Positions 1 through 5,430 of a DNA stretch of 6,678 bases are shown here, piece after piece. Each line of letters starts with the position of its first letter. The first letter of the stretch is position 1. A model generated the notes under the pieces. That model was not told where the DNA came from and made no database searches. It saw only the letters and a list, made by a program, of their open reading frames with translations. The position numbers and the translations under genes are program-made. This DNA is from an uncultured Bdellovibrio sp. (GTDB lineage Bacteria > Bdellovibrionota > Bdellovibrionia > Bdellovibrionales > Bdellovibrionaceae): NCBI GenBank assembly GCA_937871355.1, contig CALMPX010000175.1:1-6678 (forward strand). The letters are read 5' to 3'.

Positions 1-20
1 ATCGTAAATAAAAAATATTT

Positions 21-50
21 ACCTTTTTAGAGAATTCGCTCCAAAAAGGT
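21..50. other. Imperfect 12-bp hairpin upstream of the terminator
   Basis: Bases 21-32 (ACCTTTTTAGAG) pair with 39-50 (CTCCAAAAAGGT) around a 6-nt loop, with a single A/C mismatch on the plus strand. On the minus strand that mismatch becomes a G-U wobble, and the stem is followed by an A/T-rich tail containing a run of six T. It could therefore be a weak minus-strand terminator for transcription leaving the window leftwards, or just the first of two stacked hairpins ending a plus-strand transcript. The stem is mostly A-T, so stability is modest. Confidence 0.35.
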
Positions 51-63
51 TGTTGTTGCCCTG

Positions 64-97
64 AAAGCCTTGCAGTCAAACTGCAGGGCTTTTTTTA
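64..97 (+). terminator. Rho-independent terminator of a gene left of the window
   Basis: A 12-bp stem (64-75 AAAGCCTTGCAG with 81-92 CTGCAGGGCTTT, one T-G wobble, 5-nt loop TCAAA) runs directly into a T tract that continues to 97. The shape is a classic intrinsic terminator for rightward transcription. The gene it serves lies before base 1 or ends within the first 30 bases. An alternative pairing of 58-63 with 84-89 (GCCCTG/CAGGGC) is possible but shorter. Confidence 0.75.
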
Positions 98-161
98 TTT
101 AGCGCTTCGCTTCGTCCTCTTGTAGGGATAACTTTTTTAGTGGTGCTGTGGTTCGGACGAT

Positions 162-187
162 ACTTCTGAAAGGGTACTTTCAGAAGT
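162..187. repeat. Perfect 11-bp inverted repeat with 4-nt loop, role unknown
   Basis: ACTTCTGAAAG (162-172) and CTTTCAGAAGT (177-187) are perfect reverse complements around the loop GGTA. No T tract follows on either strand, so it is not a standard intrinsic terminator. It lies in the gene-free stretch between the plus-strand terminator at 64-97 and the peroxidase terminator at 221-256. Options are an operator, an RNA hairpin in a peroxidase read-through transcript, or a dispersed intergenic repeat; this window has no second copy that I could find. Confidence 0.5.
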
Positions 188-220
188 TCTAGGGAAATGG
201 GAAATTAAATACTGAACTTG

Positions 221-256
221 AAATAAAAAAATCGAAAAGCAAAGCTTTTCGATTTT
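221..256 (-). terminator. Rho-independent terminator of the peroxidase gene
   Basis: On the minus strand a perfect 13-bp stem (AAAATCGAAAAGC / GCTTTTCGATTTT, positions 256-228) closes a 3-nt loop and continues into an uninterrupted T run followed by ATTT. It lies 67-102 bases past the stop codon of the peroxidase gene at 323. Read on the plus strand the tail is only TTTTC, so the terminator is mainly leftward. Confidence 0.85.
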
Positions 257-322
257 CAACCAACGAGAAATATTCTTCGTAGAAATCATAAACATGATCG
301 AGGCGGTCAGCCTAAGCAAAAC

Positions 323-814
323 CTAACCCAAAGCTGCTTTAATATCTTCGGTGATTTCCCTCGGTTCGGTGTTCGGAGCATAACGTTTAATAACTTTTCC
401 ATCTTTTCCAACGAGGAATTTTGTAAAATTCCATTTGATGATTTCAGTTCCTAAAAAGCCAGGGGCACTTGATTTAAGAAAATCATAAACTGGGGCTGTG
501 TCAGATCCGTTGACATTGATTTTTGACATAATCGGGAAACTCACGTCGTAAGTGAGCGAGCAGAACTGTTTGATTTCACTATCATTTCCTGGCTCTTGTG
601 CTCCAAATTGATTGCAAGGAAAACCTAAAATAACCAAGCCAGAGTTTTTGAATTCTTTGTATAAAGCTTCGAGACCTTGGTATTGAGGGGTGAATCCGCA
701 TTTGCTGGCCACGTTAACCACCAAAACCACTTTTCCTTTGTACTGTGACATATCGACAGTTAGGCCTTCGGCATTTTTAACACTATAATCGTAAATATTT
801 TTTTCTGTATTCAT
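323..814 (-). CDS. gpx: Glutathione peroxidase family thiol peroxidase (Cys type, probably thioredoxin-dependent)
   Basis: The 163-residue product has the full length of bacterial GPx/BtuE proteins and no signal peptide, so it should act in the cytoplasm, reducing hydrogen peroxide or organic hydroperoxides. The thioredoxin-fold active site is plain: peroxidatic Cys39 in NVASKCGFTPQY, Gln73 in the GFPCNQFGAQEPG block, and Trp128-Asn129 in KWNFTKFLV complete the catalytic tetrad. It uses Cys, not selenocysteine. A further Cys85 lies 46 residues after Cys39 in FCSLTYDVSFP, the place of the resolving cysteine in GPx enzymes recycled by thioredoxin; preference for thioredoxin over glutathione is inferred from this. 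The ATG at 814 has no Shine-Dalgarno but sits right behind a strong promoter, suggesting a leaderless message. The gene is monocistronic, ending at its own terminator, and divergent from the Cys-rich gene at 898. Confidence 0.95.
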   Translation of the reverse strand: MNTEKNIYDYSVKNAEGLTVDMSQYKGKVVLVVNVASKCGFTPQYQGLEALYKEFKNSGLVILGFPCNQFGAQEPGNDSEIKQFCSLTYDVSFPIMSKINVNGSDTAPVYDFLKSSAPGFLGTEIIKWNFTKFLVGKDGKVIKRYAPNTEPREITEDIKAALG

Positions 815-820
815 AGGTCG

Positions 821-849
821 AATATAAGCGTCTCATTTTAGGACAGCAA
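821..849 (-). promoter_or_regulatory. Sigma-70-type promoter of the peroxidase gene, probably leaderless
   Basis: On the minus strand TTGCTG (849-844) is separated by exactly 17 nt from TATATT (826-821). Only six bases (CGACCT) lie between the -10 box and the ATG, so the expected transcription start falls on or next to the A of the start codon. The absence of any purine-rich ribosome site before this ATG agrees with leaderless translation. Confidence 0.6.
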
Positions 850-877
850 CACTTAAGTTAACTCCTTATCGCACCGA

Positions 878-883
878 TACAAT
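878..883 (+). promoter_or_regulatory. Candidate -10 box for the Cys-rich gene
   Basis: TACAAT at 878-883 matches the -10 consensus in five of six positions and lies 14 bases before the ATG at 898. There is no good -35 hexamer at 16-18 nt; the region (851-862) is ACTTAAGTTAAC. A start near 889-890 would leave a leader of only about 8 nt, just including the GAGG ribosome site, so the true promoter may be elsewhere in the 83-bp gap or need an activator. Confidence 0.3.
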
Positions 884-888
884 TGAGT

Positions 889-892
889 GAGG
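889..892 (+). promoter_or_regulatory. Ribosome binding site fixing the start at 898
   Basis: GAGG lies 5 nt before the ATG at 898. The same frame could begin at TTG 883, but that codon overlaps the putative -10 box and has no ribosome site. The ATG also places the charged N-region of the signal peptide directly at the N-terminus. The ATG at 898 is therefore preferred. Confidence 0.7.
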
Positions 893-897
893 TAACT

Positions 898-2982
898 ATG
901 GGGAATAAGTCTACTTTTGTTTTAATATTGATGAGCTTTTTTTGTATCCAATTTGTGGAAAACAATTTTGCTCGGGCTGCGACCACAACTATTACGGATA
1001 TATGTGGTACTTCCTTTTCATGTAATTATGGGGTTGGTCCAAAAAGTTTTCTTTGTATGTCGGCTTCGGCAAAAAGTGGGAGCTGCGTTTTAGTCAATGG
1101 TAACAGCGAGAGTGCTTGTCCTCATTCTAGTTCGGTAACTGCTAAACAATGTCAAAAAAGTTCACCGACACAATCAAATGTAAAATCTCAAGGCCAAATT
1201 AATTGTGAAGCTCGTCAAGCAAAATGGGACACTAACACGAGTACGTGTAGTGATACGGATGCTGATGGTACGACAAAACAGGTATGTATTAGCAAAGGCG
1301 GCGATTGGACGGATAGTGATTTGCCGCACTGTTGTTATGATAATCCAGCAAAAATTGCGGCTTGTGGACAAGCAAATTGGGATTACGATAAGCATGAGTG
1401 TAAGACAACTAATACCAATCAGACTAAAGCTAACTGTATTAAAACCCCAGGAAAAGTTTGGGATGACGTAAATCAAAAATGTAATGATTCTGTTACAGCA
1501 AAACAATGTTCTGTTTACTCTAATCAAGAAGAGCATCCAGTTCCCGAATCTGTTTCTTCGACGAAAAAAGAATTTCATTGTGTTTGTAAAAACGCAAATG
1601 AAATGGGAAAAATATTGGAGTATCGTCGTGATTACGAGGCGAACAATTGTCCTAAAACTCCTCCGAAGGCTCAAGCTTCCACTAAGGACACCTTTAACGA
1701 ACCGGTTTTACCGTGTCTTGAAAAAGTGAAAAATAAAATTAATTCTTGTAAAGATATTTCTACTGAGACCATTAAAACATGTGATTCCAAAAGCGAAAAG
1801 AATGCAAAAATTACTCAACCGGTTGGAAGTGTTTTGTCCGTGGCGACACAAGCTATGCACACGTCAGCTGTTAATAAAGGGGCTTTAGAGCAATGTAAAA
1901 CGGCAGGGTATTTAAGTGCAGCTTCTGGGTATGCTATGGGTGCGATTGAAACGAATTGTAAAAATGAATTGGCTCAGTGTCAGAGTGCGTGCGCTGAAGT
2001 TAAAAATTATGACGCAGATACAATTGCAAAACTTTGTAATGCTGAAGGCGGCCCAGGAAACAACGGGCAGGAAACATTAATTGATCAAGCTGAAAAATTA
2101 GCAGAAGTTGCTGAAGGTGTTGATGAAGAATGTTTTCAAGATAAGGAAGGCACGGCTGTACGACTTTTAGAATCGGCTACTCAAGGGGTCGCGGCATATA
2201 TCAGCGCCAATAAGGCCGCTGTTCAATGTGAACAAACAATTTCCTCTCAACCTCAGTTGGTACCATTGACCAATACCTGTGCGTCGAATCCCAATGCGGC
2301 TGGTTGTCCAGTGAACTGTGCGACGAATCCGACCAATGCTCAATGTGCTTGTCTGGCAGATCCCAATGCGGCTGGTTGTAAAGGCGGAGCAGGTTCGCAA
2401 ATGGCTGAAAAAACAAATGTTCCTAGTCAAAATCTTCCTTCTTTAGGTGGTGGTGATTTTAACACAAAACCATCAGCTGTAAGTAGTGGTGGTAGTGACC
2501 GATTAGATTTAAGTTTGAATGATGGTTCAGAAAAAAATCCATTAGATCAAAAACCTGTGGCTGATACGGCTTCACAGGCAATAGTTGCTCCGGCTGCTGC
2601 AGCTAATTCTGGTGGCGGAGGCGGAACCGCGGCAGCTGATGGTAAAGGTAAAAATGGAAAAGCGGGCGCTGGCACAGAAGAAGATCGTGGATTATTTGGC
2701 GGAGTTTTTCAAAATCTAAAAAATGCGGCCGGAAGTTTATTCGGTGGTGGAATCAGTACGAATGGAAAAAAATCTTCTGTAGCGACAACTCCCGCAAACC
2801 CGAATAGTTTAAAACCTGTCGTTGGAAAAAATGGTCTACGTGGTATTGCGAGCAACGGGAAATCGTGTTTTGTTGATGCTAAAGGAGCCGAATTCTGTTT
2901 TGGTAAGAAAAATATGGATATCTTTAAAATGATGAACATACAGTATAATAATCAGTATAATACTTTGATTATTGATAAGTAG
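898..2982 (+). CDS. Large exported cysteine-rich repeat protein of unknown function
   Basis: I do not recognise this 694-residue protein. A Sec signal peptide is visible: Lys4, a hydrophobic run at about 6-20, and ARA-A near 25-28 as a likely signal peptidase I site. The mature part has about 37 cysteines. Residues 103-195 hold four loose repeats of Cys, 4-7 residues, Trp (usually then Asp), 6-7 residues, Cys (Cys/Trp/Cys at 103/110/117, 130/137/145, 156/161/168, 180/188/195). The hexapeptide VTAKQC brackets this block at 80-85 and 199-204. Residues about 270-450 look helical with scattered Cys, including CQSAC at 361-365. Residues 461-494 contain three C-x8-C units of NPNAAGC type. About 495-640 is Gly/Ala/Ser-rich and probably disordered, with GGGGG at 572-576. 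A short tail has two more Cys (657, 667). So many cysteines with a signal peptide imply disulfide bonding in the periplasm or outside. Single gene with a terminator at 3047-3078. Confidence 0.85.
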   Translation: MGNKSTFVLILMSFFCIQFVENNFARAATTTITDICGTSFSCNYGVGPKSFLCMSASAKSGSCVLVNGNSESACPHSSSVTAKQCQKSSPTQSNVKSQGQINCEARQAKWDTNTSTCSDTDADGTTKQVCISKGGDWTDSDLPHCCYDNPAKIAACGQANWDYDKHECKTTNTNQTKANCIKTPGKVWDDVNQKCNDSVTAKQCSVYSNQEEHPVPESVSSTKKEFHCVCKNANEMGKILEYRRDYEANNCPKTPPKAQASTKDTFNEPVLPCLEKVKNKINSCKDISTETIKTCDSKSEKNAKITQPVGSVLSVATQAMHTSAVNKGALEQCKTAGYLSAASGYAMGAIETNCKNELAQCQSACAEVKNYDADTIAKLCNAEGGPGNNGQETLIDQAEKLAEVAEGVDEECFQDKEGTAVRLLESATQGVAAYISANKAAVQCEQTISSQPQLVPLTNTCASNPNAAGCPVNCATNPTNAQCACLADPNAAGCKGGAGSQMAEKTNVPSQNLPSLGGGDFNTKPSAVSSGGSDRLDLSLNDGSEKNPLDQKPVADTASQAIVAPAAAANSGGGGGTAAADGKGKNGKAGAGTEEDRGLFGGVFQNLKNAAGSLFGGGISTNGKKSSVATTPANPNSLKPVVGKNGLRGIASNGKSCFVDAKGAEFCFGKKNMDIFKMMNIQYNNQYNTLIIDK
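2288..2379 (+). repeat. 20-bp direct repeat encoding the NPNAAGC modules
   Basis: A 20-base stretch starting ATCCCAATGCGG occurs identically at 2288-2307 and 2360-2379, a period of 72 nt (24 codons). Between them lies a diverged third unit (CATNPTNAQC in protein). The consensus in protein is Cys-[AL]-x-[ND]-Pro-[NT]-x-Ala-[GQ]-Cys at residues 461-470, 474-483 and 485-494. Identity at codon level suggests recent duplication or gene conversion within the gene. Confidence 0.8.
2941..2964 (+). repeat. 12-bp tandem duplication near the 3' end of the Cys-rich gene
   Basis: CAGTATAATAAT (2941-2952) is followed directly by CAGTATAATACT (2953-2964), 11 of 12 identical, encoding QYNN-QYNT at residues 682-689. 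It keeps the frame and looks like a slipped-strand duplication, lengthening the C-terminal tail by four residues. Confidence 0.7.
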
Positions 2983-3046
2983 GGTTATAGCTTTCTCACG
3001 CCTCTAGGGGCTTTTCGCTTTGAATAAATTTTTTGGTTCGTTGTTG

Positions 3047-3078
3047 AAAACTGAATTCCGTTGGAATTCAGTTTTTTT
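3047..3078 (+). terminator. Intrinsic terminator between convergent genes
   Basis: A perfect 13-bp stem (3047-3059 AAAACTGAATTCC with 3063-3075) around the loop GTT leads into a run of seven T (3072-3078) on the plus strand, ending the Cys-rich gene about 65 bases after its stop. On the minus strand the same hairpin starts 14 bases after the lysC stop and is followed by TTTTC, so it probably also serves, less efficiently, as the lysC terminator. Confidence 0.85.
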
Positions 3079-3091
3079 CTTTTATTGGGGA

Positions 3092-4285
3092 TTAGATCAG
3101 GCTGTGAAGGATTTGAATCGCTTGATTTTTTTTGTCGTTATCGATGAAAAAGTTGAGGCTCATGGCTGATTGAGTAAAATATTTAGGTTGGATATTTTGC
3201 TCGGCTAATTTTTTTTGGCATTGATTTAAGACTTCGTTTAGGCTTGAACCGGTGCAAGTCAAACTGACAGAGCAGAGATTTGGATTTTCGATTTTAAGGT
3301 TTTCATTTTTTGAACATAAATCTTTAATCATTGTCATGATTTCATGCGGAGCTGTGACGAATAATAGAATTTCATTTGTATTTGAACTTATTCCAAAAAG
3401 AATTTGCGGTGTTCCGATTTGATTGCGTTTGAAATCTTCGTTTAATAATTCAATCGCTTCGGATTGAGTTTTATTTTTTATTGAAATAGCAAAAACACTT
3501 TGATGGGAATTGACGGCAATGGGTTTTGTTGATTCAAACATAATGTCCTCTTGTATAATGGTTCCTTGATTTGTATCTTCATCATTTTCAGCCGCCGGGC
3601 CGACGTACAATTTAACTTTATTCATAAAGGCTAACTCGACTGAACGGTAATGAAGAACTTTGGCTCCCCAGTAAGTCATTTCGAGCAAAATAGGGTAGCT
3701 GAGTTTATGAAGAGGTCTCGCATTTTTGACTAACTTAGGATCAGCTGAGAAAACACTGGGTACATCTTTTAAAATTTCACAGCGGTCAGCTTTTAAAAAT
3801 GAAGCCATAGCTACAGCTGTGGTATCTGTCCCGCCACGTCCTAATGTCGTAATTTCTTTTGTTTTGGGACTGACTCCTTGGAAGCCAGCGATGATGACAA
3901 TTTTATTTTCTTGTAAGGCTTCTGTCACGCGATGAGCTTTCACGTCACGGATCATGGCATTGACATGGGCATCATCGGTAAAAATTCCGGCTTGGCTTCC
4001 AGTGAGACTGATCGCTTGATGATTGAGATCATTCAAAGCCATGCTCATGAGAGACATGCTGATGCGTTCACCCACAGATAAAAGCATGTCTAATTCACGT
4101 AAAAGGGGCTTTTTGGAAACTTGCTGAGAGAGATCTAAAAGTTGATTGGTTGTTTGTCCCATAGCACTGACAATAGCAACCACTTGCTGACCATTATTCT
4201 TAGTTTTAGCAATACGAAGAGCGGCCGCTTTAATTTTTTCAGGAGTTTCAAGAGTGGCTCCGCCGTATTTTTGTATGATGAGCAT
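3092..4285 (-). CDS. lysC: Aspartate kinase (aspartokinase)
   Basis: The enzyme phosphorylates L-aspartate with ATP, opening the pathway to lysine, diaminopimelate, threonine and methionine. The 397 residues match alpha-type monofunctional aspartokinases of about 400. The amino-acid kinase domain (about 1-245) shows KYGGAT at 6-11 (usually KFGGTS), VSAMGQTT at 39-46, GERIS at 72-76, LTGSQAGIFTD at 94-104, AGFQG at 133-137, TTLGRGGTDTTAVA at 146-159, KDVPSVFSADPK at 173-184 (usually TDVDGVYTADPR) and GAKVLHYRSVE at 207-217. Residues about 255-397 cover the two ACT domains, but the usual PG and INVDMI motifs are not recognisable, so feedback control may differ. The ATG at 4285 has no clear ribosome site; it lies 4 bp after the mltD stop, so translational coupling is likely. 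An internal ribosome site precedes Met249. Confidence 0.95.
   Translation of the reverse strand: MLIIQKYGGATLETPEKIKAAALRIAKTKNNGQQVVAIVSAMGQTTNQLLDLSQQVSKKPLLRELDMLLSVGERISMSLMSMALNDLNHQAISLTGSQAGIFTDDAHVNAMIRDVKAHRVTEALQENKIVIIAGFQGVSPKTKEITTLGRGGTDTTAVAMASFLKADRCEILKDVPSVFSADPKLVKNARPLHKLSYPILLEMTYWGAKVLHYRSVELAFMNKVKLYVGPAAENDEDTNQGTIIQEDIMFESTKPIAVNSHQSVFAISIKNKTQSEAIELLNEDFKRNQIGTPQILFGISSNTNEILLFVTAPHEIMTMIKDLCSKNENLKIENPNLCSVSLTCTGSSLNEVLNQCQKKLAEQNIQPKYFTQSAMSLNFFIDNDKKNQAIQILHSLI
3539..3550 (-). promoter_or_regulatory. Internal ribosome site and in-frame ATG for a possible aspartokinase beta subunit
   Basis: Within lysC, on the minus strand, GAGG (3550-3547) is followed after 5 nt by the in-frame ATG of Met249 (3541-3539). 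Starting here gives a 149-residue protein made only of the ACT regulatory half. In the alpha/beta aspartokinases of Bacillus subtilis and Corynebacterium glutamicum, the beta subunit starts in the same frame at about this residue, just after the kinase domain. Its use here is inferred; notably this site is better than the one before the full-length ATG. Confidence 0.45.
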
Positions 4286-4289
4286 TTCG

Positions 4290-5291
4290 CTAGTCTAGCA
4301 AAAACTTTTTGTCATGAACACGAAAATAATCTTTAGCTAAGAGCGACGAACCCGCAGGAACGCGAATGGTGTAGCCAGGAACAGTACGAGGAATGTAACC
4401 TGCAGTTAATTGAGCATTTAAATCACGAAGGGACTTACGAGTGACATTTAAATGATCCGCTAACAGATCGATATCAACTCCTGATGGAGCTAATACTAAT
4501 TCCGTGTTAACGGGATGAGCATGTTCTAAATCACGAAAATCGTAGAGATTAGGGGCTTTGGCAATCATCAAGGCCGCTAGAATCTTAGGAACATAATCTT
4601 GGGTTTCCTGAGGAAGTGCATTGCGATTAACTAATTCCCAGTAATCTGAAGTTCCGTATTTTTTAATTCGCCGGCGTAATCCGCCTTCACCCATATTGTA
4701 ACTGGCGGCCACCAAATACCACGATCCAAATTCAGCATAAAGGTCACTGAGATATTTGACAGCCGCTTGAGTGCTTTTGTTAAGGTCACGTCGTTCATCT
4801 AACCAGTGGGTTTGTTTGAGTCCGTAACTTTTCCCAGTGGAACCTATAAACTGCCATGGGCCAACGGCTTGAGCTGTGCTCACCGCAGTTGCTGAAAAAC
4901 CACTTTCAATCATCACCATATAAGCTAAATCTGTCGGTAAACCGGCCGCTTTAAGTTGGCTTTGAATGGTCGGCATATATTTGTTTGATTTTTCTAACCA
5001 ATCACGGAAAAAGTTTTTTCCATTATTTTGAAAGAAGGTAATCCAGCGACTGACTTTAGCGTTGTATGTGACAGGCAAATCAAAAATAAAATGGTCCGTT
5101 TTGCCATTTTGTTTTTTTTCTAATAATTGCAATTTTTGTTTTAAAGAAAGCTGAGCGGTCGGCGTTTCATTTTTTGTATTTTCTGTTTTTTGAGAAGTTT
5201 TGAACTTTTCTAAAATGGCACTCTGAGAAACAGAAGGTATGTTTACTAAACAAATGAGGCCAAAAAGATACGACAACGAAATAGATTTCAT
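4290..5291 (-). CDS. mltD: Exported MltD-type lytic murein transglycosylase (GH23 / SLT domain)
   Basis: It should cleave the MurNAc-GlcNAc bond of peptidoglycan, forming 1,6-anhydroMurNAc ends, in the periplasm. The 333-residue precursor has a signal peptide (Lys2, hydrophobic 4-18, likely cut after SQSA at 22-25). No lipobox is visible: Cys14 lies in GLIC and fits poorly, unlike the lipoprotein MltD of E. coli. Residues 34-64 are a polar, Lys/Gln-rich linker. The SLT domain (about 105-230) has catalytic Glu129 in IESGF, the GPWQF motif at 144-148, STGKSYGL at 151-158 and ASYNMGEGG further on, typical of family 1D. The C-terminus (about 268-320, DIDLLADHLNVTRKSLRDLN onwards, then YTIRVPAG) looks like a single degenerate LysM-like or MltD-linker module; the extra LysM repeats of longer MltDs are absent. 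First gene of a likely operon with lysC, 4 bp downstream. Confidence 0.92.
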   Translation of the reverse strand: MKSISLSYLFGLICLVNIPSVSQSAILEKFKTSQKTENTKNETPTAQLSLKQKLQLLEKKQNGKTDHFIFDLPVTYNAKVSRWITFFQNNGKNFFRDWLEKSNKYMPTIQSQLKAAGLPTDLAYMVMIESGFSATAVSTAQAVGPWQFIGSTGKSYGLKQTHWLDERRDLNKSTQAAVKYLSDLYAEFGSWYLVAASYNMGEGGLRRRIKKYGTSDYWELVNRNALPQETQDYVPKILAALMIAKAPNLYDFRDLEHAHPVNTELVLAPSGVDIDLLADHLNVTRKSLRDLNAQLTAGYIPRTVPGYTIRVPAGSSLLAKDYFRVHDKKFLLD

Positions 5292-5298
5292 TCCAATA

Positions 5299-5326
5299 AT
5301 TATTACAGAAAATGGCTGTTAATCAA
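5299..5326 (-). promoter_or_regulatory. Promoter of mltD-lysC, probably leaderless
   Basis: On the minus strand TTGATT (5326-5321) is followed after 16 nt by AATAAT (5304-5299), which is preceded by TG at the extended -10 position. Seven nucleotides then separate the -10 box from the mltD ATG (5291), so transcription should start at or next to the start codon. No ribosome site with usable spacing exists (GGA touches the ATG), which fits a leaderless transcript. Confidence 0.5.
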
Positions 5327-5402
5327 ATAGCGCATTCAATCGAGGCATCACGAAAGTCGGGTATCTATTTTTGACATGAATAATCTGGCCTTAGCCAAAA
5401 TT

Positions 5403-5430
5403 CTGACAGGTCTAGTCGGTATTTTATAAA
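5403..5430 (+). promoter_or_regulatory. Possible additional sigma-70-like promoter upstream of flgF
   Basis: CTGACA (5403-5408) and TATAAA (5425-5430) each match consensus in five of six bases with a 16-nt spacer. In such A/T-rich intergenic DNA this can arise by chance. If real, it would give low-level transcription into flgF or drive a short leader transcript running through the sigma-54 promoter. Confidence 0.25.

Noticed and set aside
1..30. Tail of a plus-strand gene (reading IVNKKYLPF then TAG)
   Set aside because: One frame is open to the stop at 28-30 and a terminator follows, but nine codons are too few to support a gene call.
137..319. Minus-strand 60-codon open frame
   Set aside because: It spans the perfect hairpin at 162-187 and the peroxidase terminator at 221-256, has no ribosome site and its product resembles no family; it is 3' untranslated DNA.
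883..897. TTG at 883 as start of the Cys-rich protein
   Set aside because: It overlaps the putative -10 box, lacks a ribosome site, and adds SEVT ahead of a normal signal peptide start; ATG 898 with GAGG is better.
1174..1674. Minus-strand 166-codon open frame inside the Cys-rich gene
   Set aside because: Its composition (many Arg, Ile, Thr, Phe) is what the antisense of an A-rich Cys/Lys/Asn gene gives; the plus-strand gene has a signal peptide, repeats and a ribosome site.
1205..1729. Plus-strand frames of 88 and 81 codons in another frame of the Cys-rich gene
   Set aside because: No ribosome sites and no domain; both are overlapped wholly by the 694-codon gene. I also considered a frameshift, but the main frame is open and coherent throughout.
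3001..3030. GCCTC-TA-GGGGC followed by CTTTTCGC as an extra terminator
   Set aside because: The loop would be only two bases and the T run is short; the strong hairpin at 3047-3078 explains termination.
4289..4299. Palindrome GCTAGTCTAGC at the mltD/lysC junction as an operator
   Set aside because: It lies over the last mltD codons inside the operon and is short; chance is the simpler explanation, although it shares GTCTAG with the repeat at 5408.
5370..5375. TTGACA as a -35 box for flgF
   Set aside because: No -10 hexamer is found 16-18 bases downstream; the sigma-54 element accounts for the promoter.
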